Below, in pieces: positions 17,762 through 27,422 of a DNA stretch of 64,000 bases. Made by a program: the position numbers and the translations under genes. A model generated the notes under the pieces. The model saw only the letters and a list, made by a program, of their open reading frames with translations. It ran no database searches and was not told where the DNA came from. The stretch comes from Vulcanibacillus modesticaldus (GTDB lineage Bacteria > Bacillota > Bacilli > Tepidibacillales > Tepidibacillaceae), in the NCBI RefSeq assembly GCF_001730235.1, contig NZ_MIJF01000013.1:1-64000 (forward strand), written 5' to 3'. Within the stretch, counting starts at the first letter, position 1. The number at the start of each line of letters is the position of its first letter.

Positions 17762-20700
17762 TTACTTAGGTATTTTTTTCTGTTGTTTTAAGACATTTAT
17801 TACAATCCTAGCTGCTTCAGAACGTTTTAATTCAAAGGTTGGATCAAAACGATATGTTTGCTTCTTCTGCCCTTCTAATAATACGTTAGGCTTACCATTC
17901 ATTAGCCCAGCCTTAACAACTGCTTCAACAGAAGGAGCTGCATATAAGTTTATGAGATTGGCATCAGTAAATAATTTTTGTAATTTACTTCTGGTGCGTC
18001 CTATTTGTTTTTCATCAAGAACTGAACTGGTTTTCAAATTAGCAGCCCTAGCAATCATTACTGCCGCATCCTGCCTTGAGATAGGTTCATTCGGAGCAAA
18101 GGTACCTTCCAATTGCCCTCTTACAATTCCATACCTAGCAGCTGTTTCTATATATTTGTATTCCCATAGAGCATTTCCAACGAAACTTGGATTTTTGAAA
18201 ACATCATAGAATGTCCCTTCACCTTCATAATCAAGTGGCAACTCAAACACCTTTACAAGCAGGGTAACAAATTCTCCCCTGGTAATGTTTTCTTCAGGAA
18301 CAAATTGATCAGAGAATTTATTCACCATAACACCCTTTGAATATAAGATATCCAGGTCAATTCTGGCCCAACTGTGACCTACTACATCGTCGAAACTCTG
18401 ATTCATATACATGACACGGAAATATCCAAAACTATCAATTGGGGCTGTTATCGTTTGTTTTTTGGTATCAACGACACCACCAATGTTTTGCCACTCGTAG
18501 ATATTTTTATCCGGATTATATGTGTAATGGTAAATGGTCAGATATGGCCACGCATCAGCGCGAATATTAGCATCATATTTTAAGGTAATGGTTCCTCTAG
18601 CTGTTGGTACAATTTGATCAGCATAATATCTTTCATAGAAAATATCATCAGAGTCGTAAGGTAATTTTCCACTACCATAAATGATGTCATCAACATCTGA
18701 AGCATTTTCTCTTAATGTACCTGCATCAATCCAGATTAATTCACTTGCTGGTCTAAATCTTCCAGTTGGCTCTGCTAAATAGTTTTTACCGATTTTGGCT
18801 TTACTTGATATTGATGGATAAAAGTTATCGATCCTATTACCATCATCATCGTAATCCTTTTCTAACTCGGAAGAGATTGGATGACGGAACTTATCTACAC
18901 GACCATAGGTATCCTCAGCAATACCAAATAATATCTGTCTTTGATCACTTAAATAAGGATTAATCGTACTATCATCATTTCTTCGTAACATGGTACCTTT
19001 AGGAAATTCTAGCTGAACCAGACCATCAAATACTTTTACTCTTTTAGCAATCTTTGTCTTGTACTGGGCACCTTCAAAGATCGTATCAGCATAATAAACC
19101 TCTATTTCACCATCTACAGATTGCTCCCCACGAAGAACTGAAAACTTGATCTTGTTTCTACCCGGCTTTAAGTTTCTAACCTCGTAAACAAATCCTTCCA
19201 CACTATTACCAGTACGATCGATTATCCAATCCTTCTTAGCTGGTTCTTTTTTGAAGTAAACAGCATCTGCTCCTTCGGCTAACATTTCTATCCGTACAAA
19301 GTTACTATTAATAACATTGGAACGTCTTAAGTTTGGATAAATAATTTCATAAGGTAATGGTTCCCTAACTATCTCATAAGTTTTGCTACTAATAATACCT
19401 GAAGCATTTGTTACTTGAACCTGAATAGTAGTAGTGCCTAATGTAGATAAATCTACTGTTAAGTCAAAGTTTCCTTCGGATGCAGTTCCGTTTAAGTTTT
19501 GTTTCACATTATAATCATAGAATTCATCTTTATTGTTGTTAAAGTTTGATGAGTCATTAAAATTAGGATGTAACCAAGTTCCGATTTTCTCTGTAGAAAC
19601 ACCATTTTCGTCTTTGCGATATATTTTTACAGTTATTTTTGATGCTTCAACGAAAGTACCTAAGAATTTTACAGACTTCTCTCTTGTTGAATATTGACCT
19701 TCCTTCATTTCCTCAGTATTTACAAAGAGGTCAGCAATAGAAGGCTCGATATCCAATATAAGCTGTGGTGCTTTAGTAGTGAAAACAAAGATTTCCCAGT
19801 TTGATTCAGCAATAATATCATTGTTTTCATCTACGATTTTAAATATTATTACATTTTTACCTTCAACCAACTTTCCACTGATATCCACAGAGAAGGTATT
19901 GTCAGTGTTTCTGGTAAAAGGTACTGGAGTATCTCCCATATACGCTTTTACTTGGTTGTTAATAGGAACATTTACTAATCTTCCGTAAATCGTATTTAGA
20001 GAGTAATCAGTTAATATCTGTCCGTTGTAAATATTATCTACGATAATATATTGCATTGGTATATAAGTTAAATACCTGGTAACACTACCGATTAGCTGTT
20101 CATTGCCATTTATATCAACTGGCACAAATGTTAACGAGTGTGTACCTTCAGGAAGCCAAGAGATTATAAATTTATCATCATAAGAAAATGTGACTACATC
20201 GTCAGCTGTCAACGGATTAACAAAGGTAATAGTCTTACTATCAATCTCATTATAATCAGTACCTTCTATCTGCGGTACACCATTAAGGTATACATTTAAT
20301 GAACCATTACCAACCGTATATTCTGTTGATAGATTTACAACAGTTTGGCCCGTGGTTGCTCGATAGTTTTCTACTACTTTGTTGGTGTCATATATTAAAG
20401 TAACTTGCTCTCCACCTGCTAGAGGATTTACAAACGTTATGGTATTATTATCTGTCTCATTATAATCAACACCATTTGTTTGTAAGGATCCATTTACATA
20501 TACTTTGAGAGAATTCGTATTAACTGCATAACCTGAAACAACATTGAAGTTGGTCTGTCCAGCAGTTGCAGTATATGTTTCAAATAGGGAGTTAGCATCA
20601 TAGATAAAGACAACTTGATCATTTGCCGCTAAAGGATTGATAAAGGTTACAGTTTTATTATCTGTTTCATTATAATCTACACCTAGTTTCTTTAAGGCAC

Positions 20701-22210
20701 CGTTAACGATAACTATCAAAGAACCATTACCTACTGTGTAGCCTTTTGATAAAGTAAATACTGTTTGACCTGCAGTTGCTGTATAGTATTCTGCCTTATT
20801 ATTATCATTTGGTAATAACTTAGTAGAATCATAATAGATATGAACATCTGAAAAGCTTGCAGAAGTAGTATTTGGTACCATCTGTAATCTGATTGGTAAT
20901 TCATTTACCTGTGTATCATCAATTAGAGCGATTCCAGAATCGGCAAACTTCACTTCTTCAATAAAAGGTAATGTTGTATTTACATAATCAAAATAATATG
21001 TAGGCTTAATAACTTGTCCTGTCGCATTATTAAACTCGGTGATAATACTTTGTTTTTGCTTTGAAGTATCGATTGTAATGTTTTTAATCGTATAATTGTA
21101 CACTTTATAGTTACTAGTTGACCTTGTATTATCTAATGCAATAGTTGCACTTAATGAAGGATTTCCACTTGTAGTTACTGTCAATGCATCTAAAGAGAAG
21201 GTAACAGAATCACTACCACTTTGATTAGGAATCTTGATTACGGCATCGGTAAATAATAGATTGCTAGGATTTACAGGATCAACGTCCACTTTTATATTTC
21301 CTTGCAAATATACTTCATTGGTGTCCCCTACAATTACTGGTTGCGTAACCAAATCTTTTAATTCACCAAAAGTACCATCTGCATTCATATTAGCTATTTT
21401 ATTTTCAAAAGTAAAAGGTGTGCCATCGTTATAGACAAATGTCCTACTTAAAGTCATCCTTTGGGTATCATTGGTAGCAATAATTTCAAATTGTTGGTCT
21501 CCACTATCAATTTTGATATCTGCTAACCTCGTAGAATCAACTGAATCTACTTTAAACTGAAAATATCCCGTTTGGGAATTAAAATACCCTGAATATGGTG
21601 CAGAACTTCCTAATACTTGGATTTCTACGCTGTCAGCATTTGGTGCAGTACCCGTAATTACTAAGTTAGTTCCATCGTTAATCGGATCTTGTGGAACAAT
21701 CATCCCATCAACAAATATTTCATCATTAACTTTTAAATCAGTAATGGTTGTCACCGGATAATAGTACACCCATCCCGGTCTAGAAGAAGTATCCGCATTT
21801 ACTGAATAGATGATTATCTTATTTAATCCTTCATTTAAGATAACATTCCTAAATTCAAAAGAATTATTTCCAGTTATAAATGGAGTGTTCTTATCATACA
21901 CTACGGTGATCTGTTCCCCATTTGGTTTAACACTGGTAACCGTATAATAGAACTTCTCCACTTGAGCTGGATCGAAGTTATAAAACTTTCCTTGAAGTGT
22001 TATACTCTGTGATGTCTTCCTAGTTACCAAACTTAGGTCTTTTAAGTCATTATCAATATCATTGTTGACATATCCGCTAGCATCAGGCGCATATAAACCG
22101 ATGATTTCTATTGTCGGAGTTGATGCAGCTTGCGATTTTATTGGAGGCATTAAACCAACCATCAATACAATAATAAGCATCACAGATAATAATTTTTTTA
22201 CCGAATTCAC
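17762..22210 (-). CDS. Giant SLH-domain surface protein with tail-fibre-like repeats
   Basis: The 1482-residue protein has a signal peptide (VKKLLSVMLIIVLMVGLMPP), an N-terminal half of beta-sandwich modules, three tandem 70-residue repeats at about 472-682 (GQTVFTLSKGYTVGNGSL... VDYNETDNKTVTF), further Ig-like modules with REPLPYEIIYPNLRRS, and three C-terminal SLH domains (about 1290-1482) such as ENITRGEFVTLLVKVFELP. The start is GTG 22210, eight bases after AGGGGAG. It is likely anchored to the pyruvylated wall polymer and displayed on the surface. Its binding partner is unknown. Confidence 0.85.
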   Translation of the reverse strand: MNSVKKLLSVMLIIVLMVGLMPPIKSQAASTPTIEIIGLYAPDASGYVNNDIDNDLKDLSLVTRKTSQSITLQGKFYNFDPAQVEKFYYTVTSVKPNGEQITVVYDKNTPFITGNNSFEFRNVILNEGLNKIIIYSVNADTSSRPGWVYYYPVTTITDLKVNDEIFVDGMIVPQDPINDGTNLVITGTAPNADSVEIQVLGSSAPYSGYFNSQTGYFQFKVDSVDSTRLADIKIDSGDQQFEIIATNDTQRMTLSRTFVYNDGTPFTFENKIANMNADGTFGELKDLVTQPVIVGDTNEVYLQGNIKVDVDPVNPSNLLFTDAVIKIPNQSGSDSVTFSLDALTVTTSGNPSLSATIALDNTRSTSNYKVYNYTIKNITIDTSKQKQSIITEFNNATGQVIKPTYYFDYVNTTLPFIEEVKFADSGIALIDDTQVNELPIRLQMVPNTTSASFSDVHIYYDSTKLLPNDNNKAEYYTATAGQTVFTLSKGYTVGNGSLIVIVNGALKKLGVDYNETDNKTVTFINPLAANDQVVFIYDANSLFETYTATAGQTNFNVVSGYAVNTNSLKVYVNGSLQTNGVDYNETDNNTITFVNPLAGGEQVTLIYDTNKVVENYRATTGQTVVNLSTEYTVGNGSLNVYLNGVPQIEGTDYNEIDSKTITFVNPLTADDVVTFSYDDKFIISWLPEGTHSLTFVPVDINGNEQLIGSVTRYLTYIPMQYIIVDNIYNGQILTDYSLNTIYGRLVNVPINNQVKAYMGDTPVPFTRNTDNTFSVDISGKLVEGKNVIIFKIVDENNDIIAESNWEIFVFTTKAPQLILDIEPSIADLFVNTEEMKEGQYSTREKSVKFLGTFVEASKITVKIYRKDENGVSTEKIGTWLHPNFNDSSNFNNNKDEFYDYNVKQNLNGTASEGNFDLTVDLSTLGTTTIQVQVTNASGIISSKTYEIVREPLPYEIIYPNLRRSNVINSNFVRIEMLAEGADAVYFKKEPAKKDWIIDRTGNSVEGFVYEVRNLKPGRNKIKFSVLRGEQSVDGEIEVYYADTIFEGAQYKTKIAKRVKVFDGLVQLEFPKGTMLRRNDDSTINPYLSDQRQILFGIAEDTYGRVDKFRHPISSELEKDYDDDGNRIDNFYPSISSKAKIGKNYLAEPTGRFRPASELIWIDAGTLRENASDVDDIIYGSGKLPYDSDDIFYERYYADQIVPTARGTITLKYDANIRADAWPYLTIYHYTYNPDKNIYEWQNIGGVVDTKKQTITAPIDSFGYFRVMYMNQSFDDVVGHSWARIDLDILYSKGVMVNKFSDQFVPEENITRGEFVTLLVKVFELPLDYEGEGTFYDVFKNPSFVGNALWEYKYIETAARYGIVRGQLEGTFAPNEPISRQDAAVMIARAANLKTSSVLDEKQIGRTRSKLQKLFTDANLINLYAAPSVEAVVKAGLMNGKPNVLLEGQKKQTYRFDPTFELKRSEAARIVINVLKQQKKIPK
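20165..20800 (-). repeat. Three in-frame 70-residue repeats of phage tail-fibre type
   Basis: Each unit reads roughly (Y/N)xATxGQTxxxLxxxYxVxxxSLxVxxNGxxxxxGxDYNExDxxTxTFxNPLxxxDxVxxxYD. The units differ at many residues, so the duplication is old. I recall a similar pattern from phage tail and receptor-binding proteins. Confidence 0.75.
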
Positions 22211-22322
22211 CTTTTTCTCTCCCCTCGTTGTCAACTGATTGTTCGTATCTTTTTCCCGAACTATTGTATATGTATCCTAATAGTAATATCGGCGATAGTT
22301 ATTTAAAAGTTTATAGTGTTAT

Positions 22323-22357
22323 AAAAAAACATCCTGCCAAATGTTGGACAGGACGTA
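22323..22357 (-). terminator. Terminator after tagO
   Basis: On the minus strand CGTCCTGTCCAA pairs with TTGGCAGGATG (one bulge) and is followed by seven Ts. It ends the wall polymer gene run before the giant SLH gene. Confidence 0.8.
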
Positions 22358-22371
22358 TAGAAACTTAATGA

Positions 22372-23448
22372 TTAAAGATTTTCTTGTTTTTGCTCGTTCT
22401 TGATAAATATTTTCCGAATACTATCCAAAATCGGACGGTATGACTTACTCACCAAACCAATAGCTTCAACAAAAAGTTCTAAAGCTAACAGTAACAATCC
22501 TAAGATCAATAGTGCCCCCCAAAGGGTAGCCTGGCTAAAATAGATGGCACTAGCACCAAACAGCATACTTACAAAATAGATAAAGATAACCGCTTGACGA
22601 TGAGATAAACCCAATTGCAGTAAACGATGATGTAAATGGTTTTTATCGGCTTCGGAAATCGGCTTATTATGCACCATTCTTCTAACGATTGCAAAGAAGG
22701 TATCTGAGATCGGTACTCCTAAAATCAAGATTGGCATTACAAAAGCAAATAAAGTAACATATTTAAAGCCTAAGATAGACATTGAAGCCAGCATGAAACC
22801 TAAAAACAATGCTCCTGTATCACCCATGAAAATCTTGGCTGGATGAAAGTTAAAAAAGAGAAAACCAATGATCGCTCCCAACAACGCTACACTAAGTAAG
22901 GATACAGTATTGTTAGCAATTAATAACGACATGATTAAAATCGTTGCCGTAGCTATTGCAGATACTCCTGCAGCCAAACCATCTAATCCATCTATTAAAT
23001 TAATGGCATTGGATATACCAACAATCCAAACAATCGTAATCGGAATACTTAGCCAGCCAAAGATGAAGATACCATCAAAAGGTAGATTAATAAACTCAAC
23101 TTTTAATCCCGATGCTACCACTACAATTGCCGCAATTAGCTGACCTAATAACTTCACTTTGGGTGATAATTGATACCTATCATCCAAAGCTCCGGTTAAG
23201 ACAATGATCGTACCACCAGCTAAAATACCCCACGTCAAAATGTTTTTGGGACCTATCAGCAGGAAGGAGATTAAAAAAGCTAAATAAATTGCTAAACCTC
23301 CCAAACGCGGCATGATTCTACTATGAACCTTGCGATGATTAGGTTGATCTACTGCTCCCCAATATATCGCTATTTTTTTTACAAACGGTGTAATAAACAA
23401 TGCGGATAATAATGAAATGATAAATCCGATTGATAATATAATGCTAAT
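22372..23448 (-). CDS. tagO: Undecaprenyl-phosphate N-acetylglucosaminyl-1-phosphate transferase (TagO/WecA)
   Basis: This polytopic membrane enzyme moves GlcNAc-1-phosphate from UDP-GlcNAc to undecaprenyl phosphate, the first step of wall polymer synthesis. It shows KIAIYWGAVDQPNHRKVHSRIMPRLGG, the NLIDGLDGLAAG motif, GDTGALFLGF and NHLHHRLLQLG. The first standard start codon, TTG 23400, would leave out the first membrane helix. The frame continues upstream through SIILSIGFIISLLSALFITP to an ATT at 23448 placed seven bases after AGGGGTG, so I set the start there, with doubt. tagA, csaB and an LCP gene precede it. Confidence 0.9.
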   Translation of the reverse strand: MSIILSIGFIISLLSALFITPFVKKIAIYWGAVDQPNHRKVHSRIMPRLGGLAIYLAFLISFLLIGPKNILTWGILAGGTIIVLTGALDDRYQLSPKVKLLGQLIAAIVVVASGLKVEFINLPFDGIFIFGWLSIPITIVWIVGISNAINLIDGLDGLAAGVSAIATATILIMSLLIANNTVSLLSVALLGAIIGFLFFNFHPAKIFMGDTGALFLGFMLASMSILGFKYVTLFAFVMPILILGVPISDTFFAIVRRMVHNKPISEADKNHLHHRLLQLGLSHRQAVIFIYFVSMLFGASAIYFSQATLWGALLILGLLLLALELFVEAIGLVSKSYRPILDSIRKIFIKNEQKQENL

Positions 23449-23498
23449 AGTATTTCACCCCTATCTCACAGATTTTATCTTGTAGATCTATACAAACG

Positions 23499-24263
23499 TT
23501 AATTTTTTAGTTTCCTAAGAACTTCTTTTATTAAAAACTGGGGAAGAACCATCATTCTTCGCCATCTAGAAGGCATAGAAATTAAACGATACAACCATTC
23601 TAATCCTAACTTTTGCCAAATTACTGGAGCGCGTTTTACCTTTCCAGATAAAACATCGAAGCTTCCTCCAACTCCCATGACTAAAGGAATCTTTAGCTGT
23701 GGCTGATGCTTACTGATCCATAGTTCCTGTCTAGGGAAACCTAAGGCAACGAATAGGATATCTGGCTTTTTCTCTGCAATGTCATTTAAGATCATCGCTT
23801 CAATATCTGAACCATCCTTAAAGTAACCATGATGTCTACCAACAAAGATGGCATTAGGATAATCATTAGCAAGCCTTTCAAATGCTAACCTATTGACCTC
23901 ATCATTAGCTCCAAGTAAATATACTTTAAGCTGGTGTTGGTCTGCTTGAGACATCAAACGATGCAATAGGTCGTAACCGGCCACTCTTTCCGTAACAGGG
24001 TCATTACGAAGTCTTGAAGCATAAACCACACCAATCCCATCCGGAACTACCATATCAGCAGATTGTAAAATCCCTTTATATTCTGGTGAATTATTGGCAT
24101 ACATTAAGATTTCTGGATTAGCTGTAACAACATGTGTAGTCTTTCCAGATAAAATTCTTCTAGTTAAATACTCTTCTGTTTCCGTTAAACTAAGTTTGGA
24201 AAATGGAACATCCATGATAACAGAAACAGGAAAATCTCGATACTTCAGTTGTTTTTCTTGCAT
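23499..24263 (-). CDS. tagA: WecG/TagA/CpsF family glycosyltransferase
   Basis: A 254-residue family 26 glycosyltransferase that adds ManNAc (or a related sugar) to the lipid-linked GlcNAc made by TagO. Key stretches are VTANPEILMYANNSPEYK, VVPDGIGVVYASRL, LGANDEVNRLAFERL, VALGFPRQELWISKHQP and GVGGSFDVLSGKVKRAP, with a basic C-terminus (SMPSRWRRMM) that docks on the membrane. It sits between csaB and tagO and probably makes the linkage or first repeat sugar of the secondary cell wall polymer. Confidence 0.9.
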   Translation of the reverse strand: MQEKQLKYRDFPVSVIMDVPFSKLSLTETEEYLTRRILSGKTTHVVTANPEILMYANNSPEYKGILQSADMVVPDGIGVVYASRLRNDPVTERVAGYDLLHRLMSQADQHQLKVYLLGANDEVNRLAFERLANDYPNAIFVGRHHGYFKDGSDIEAMILNDIAEKKPDILFVALGFPRQELWISKHQPQLKIPLVMGVGGSFDVLSGKVKRAPVIWQKLGLEWLYRLISMPSRWRRMMVLPQFLIKEVLRKLKN

Positions 24264-24327
24264 AATTTAACACCATACTCTCTTTATTTAGACGTATTGC
24301 TTCGAAAAAAGTTGCAGATAGTTCATT

Positions 24328-25413
24328 TTAATTGTTTTTTGTGTAAAATTGAGCAATCATTTTAGCAGGACGCCAGGCCAGCTCTTTTAAAGCTGGTAAC
24401 CTTTTCTCTACTTCTTGACGATTGTCTTCTATATGGGCTAGTACATATTTTACCTGATCTAATAATGTTTTGAAATCTAAATCGTCAGTTGTACCTACTG
24501 GAGTCTGATTTAGCTGAGCTAAAAACTGATCGATTTTGGGATCATATGAAATACCAATACTAGGAATACCCATAGCCGTAGCGATAATTAAAGCATGTAA
24601 CCTCATTCCAATCATCAATTTACTTTCCCCAATAATCCCCATTAAAGTACGAACATCATACTCATTCAGGATTTGTGCTTCTTGGGCCATTTTGCTTAAC
24701 ACATATTGGGAAGCTTCACGGTCCACCGGCTCATGCATTGGAACAAAGACCACCTGTTCCCCCGCTTTAACTAACTCATCGGCAACTTGAGCTATTATGT
24801 CCAAGTATTTGGTGTTATTTTTCCAAAAACGCACCGATATTAACACAGGTGAGGCTGCAATCTTTTCCTTCTGCAATATTTTTTGCACTTTTTGCTTAGT
24901 AATCGGTGATAAATTTAAAACCGGATCTACTACCACATCTATTTTATCCGCTGAAATCTTCATTTCTTGTAATAATTTTGCCGATTCCCGATCTCTAGTT
25001 GAAATGTATTTAGCCTTATTAAATCCTGAACGGATTACTGGATAAAAACCCTTCCGATGAACCGGACCAATTCCTTGAGCATAAATAAAAGTCGGCTTTC
25101 CCAATAACTGTGCCAATTGAATTATTCCCATATAATAGGGAATTGTCAACTTACCCGTTGCATCTTGCAAAAGACTTCCTCCACCACTGATTAGTCCATC
25201 TGCTTGCCTCATAGATTTCCAAATATCTATTAGACGAAAGCGGTGAACAGCCTCAACTTTATATAATTTTGCAGTTTTTTCAGGATTGGCCGATAAAACA
25301 ACTGGTTTTATAAAGGGTGCTTCCTTTTTTAAAGCCTCAATAATCGACTGTAATACAGCTTCATCTCCCGCATTATCAAATCCATAATATCCAGATATCA
25401 ATACTCTTTTCAC
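24328..25413 (-). CDS. csaB: Polysaccharide pyruvyl transferase CsaB
   Basis: The 361-residue enzyme adds a ketal-linked pyruvate to the secondary cell wall polymer, creating the ligand of SLH domains. It begins RVLISGYYGFDNAGDEAVLQSII, typical of the family, and has GGGSLLQDATG, PTFIYAQGIGPVHRKG and GMRLHALIIATAMGIPSIGISYDPKI. It overlaps the upstream DUF5693 gene by four bases, so the two are coupled. Three SLH proteins in the window fit this function. Confidence 0.93.
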   Translation of the reverse strand: MKRVLISGYYGFDNAGDEAVLQSIIEALKKEAPFIKPVVLSANPEKTAKLYKVEAVHRFRLIDIWKSMRQADGLISGGGSLLQDATGKLTIPYYMGIIQLAQLLGKPTFIYAQGIGPVHRKGFYPVIRSGFNKAKYISTRDRESAKLLQEMKISADKIDVVVDPVLNLSPITKQKVQKILQKEKIAASPVLISVRFWKNNTKYLDIIAQVADELVKAGEQVVFVPMHEPVDREASQYVLSKMAQEAQILNEYDVRTLMGIIGESKLMIGMRLHALIIATAMGIPSIGISYDPKIDQFLAQLNQTPVGTTDDLDFKTLLDQVKYVLAHIEDNRQEVEKRLPALKELAWRPAKMIAQFYTKNN

Positions 25414-27404
25414 AACGAGTTTACCTCCGAAACCAATTTAATCCACAATGGTTTTATGATATTCCAGCCGATGATTAGAATTATTCCCACAACCAATCCA
25501 AGTCCTAACCCAAGGAACGTACGAATTACTGAAACAACAAACGGTGTATGAAGGTGGGTAAAGGTACTTACAATAGATAGTTGACCCATAGCTGCTGCGA
25601 CCAATAGGTAAGCAGCACGTTTATAATAATATGATAAGTAAAGACCAAATAGCAATAAAGGATACCCGATAAGAAATTCCTTCGTCCTAGGACGAATATC
25701 TAAATAGGTTTGTAACATTTTTCTAAAACTTAATTCTAATGATGATACAGTAGCACTATTACCAGAACGTGCTAAATAATAAAGAATCATTCCGCCCAAT
25801 ATTCCTAGAATCAATAAATAATAATTTTTAAAATTACCTTTCAACCAGGTAATTAATGGCTCATTAAAGGACCACATCACCAATATTAATGTAAGCAATA
25901 ATGGGGCTAAATAAAGGACAGAAACCCCTCTAAACTGATCTAAATAAAGTGAATATTTAACATGACTGAACATCGCAGCAACAATCCATGCTCCAAAAAA
26001 GCTGATTAGTGATGTGATTAAATATACCTTTAATATATGAATAAAGGAAACCTTTTTATTATACACCTTTGATTGTTGTAAGCTATAGTAGATAGCTATT
26101 ACAGGAACAGCTACTGCAGTAGCCAAAGCAACAAATTTGAAATATAGTGATTCTAACCCTAAAACCTTAGCTATTACTATTCCAAGCATTCCCAAGATAA
26201 ATACTGGCCACTTCATAAACGAGAAAAATATAGCAACCATTACACTGATTATGGCTATACCTGCAATAAGCGTCAGCCAACGGGCAGTACCCATCCAACT
26301 TTTCTCCTGATAACTAAATCCAGAGGCTTTTCCCAATGTAAAACCTTCTTGTTGCAAACGATTTGCTATATTTTCGATAACAAACACCGTTTTATCAATA
26401 ATCTTTTCTGGAGATTCTTTAAGAGTTATATAATCAAAACTTTGTAAAGGAACGTGGTTACTATAAGTCATCACGGCATGGATATAAATCAACCGAATAT
26501 TTCTCTCGGTTACCGCTAACTCCACCTGTTCCTGTAAATCCATAGGATTATTTACAAGTTTCATCGTACCTTCTGACAGGGAATGAACCCTAGAGATATT
26601 AGACCAAGCTAAATCAAAGGCTAGACTTTTAATTCCGGCTTGTTCCTTGATTAATTCCACATTCCCTAACCCAACTTGATTTAGATTCAATATCTTTGCT
26701 ACATCATTTAAGTAGGAAGGAAAACCAGTTACCTCTTCCCCTTGAAATATGATATAGGTAGGTTTAAACTGTACAACCTGTTCTATTAAAGCTAATGTTC
26801 TTTCTTTATCTGAGTAACTATTAGAGATTCTAGGTACAACATTGAAACCATAGGATTTAACCTTTTCCACCAATGTTGGGTCTATCCCCAAAGAAAGCTG
26901 CTTTACTTGACGATATGGTACAGCAAGTTCCAAACCATTGAAGCCATTCCAAGTAAATTCAGTAACCTCTCCCTCTTTAGCGAGAAATTGTTTTATTAAT
27001 GGAGTCCAAACATTTTCTAACTCTTTATTCTTAAATAATATATATGTGTGATAAGGATTAATATCAAAGTCGAATTGAATGGTGTTTAATGGGGATAGCA
27101 ATTCTTTTCCACTATACACCCAAACATCACCAGTATATTCACCTCTTAACTTTAATCGTTCTAAAGTTGTTTCATAGATGGCAATACTTTTTACATCACC
27201 ATTGATTTCAGATAAAATCCCGTCCTCAACCTGCTCTGGATTTTCAGAGTTATTTGCTAAGATAAAGATATCATCATAATCCATTACAAGCTCGACTTGG
27301 TTTGCAGTTTTTTCCCAAGTTATTCTTTCATTAATCAAGAGGATCGATGCTATAAATCCAATTATAACAACAACGATTAATGCTTTATTTAATAGCTTCT
27401 CCAT
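25410..27404 (-). CDS. DUF5693 family membrane protein
   Basis: The 664-residue protein has an N-terminal membrane segment, a large extracellular part (about 30-350), and about eight membrane helices in the C-terminal half. The extracellular part resembles a TIM-barrel-like module (FNGLELAVPYRQVKQLSLGIDP, GFNVVPRISNSYSDKE). Its recurring neighbour is csaB, with which it overlaps here by four bases. A role in making, exporting or modifying the SLH-binding wall polymer is inferred; the biochemistry is unknown. Confidence 0.85.
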   Translation of the reverse strand: MEKLLNKALIVVVIIGFIASILLINERITWEKTANQVELVMDYDDIFILANNSENPEQVEDGILSEINGDVKSIAIYETTLERLKLRGEYTGDVWVYSGKELLSPLNTIQFDFDINPYHTYILFKNKELENVWTPLIKQFLAKEGEVTEFTWNGFNGLELAVPYRQVKQLSLGIDPTLVEKVKSYGFNVVPRISNSYSDKERTLALIEQVVQFKPTYIIFQGEEVTGFPSYLNDVAKILNLNQVGLGNVELIKEQAGIKSLAFDLAWSNISRVHSLSEGTMKLVNNPMDLQEQVELAVTERNIRLIYIHAVMTYSNHVPLQSFDYITLKESPEKIIDKTVFVIENIANRLQQEGFTLGKASGFSYQEKSWMGTARWLTLIAGIAIISVMVAIFFSFMKWPVFILGMLGIVIAKVLGLESLYFKFVALATAVAVPVIAIYYSLQQSKVYNKKVSFIHILKVYLITSLISFFGAWIVAAMFSHVKYSLYLDQFRGVSVLYLAPLLLTLILVMWSFNEPLITWLKGNFKNYYLLILGILGGMILYYLARSGNSATVSSLELSFRKMLQTYLDIRPRTKEFLIGYPLLLFGLYLSYYYKRAAYLLVAAAMGQLSIVSTFTHLHTPFVVSVIRTFLGLGLGLVVGIILIIGWNIIKPLWIKLVSEVNSL

Positions 27405-27422
27405 AAGTCCTCCTATCCTTCA

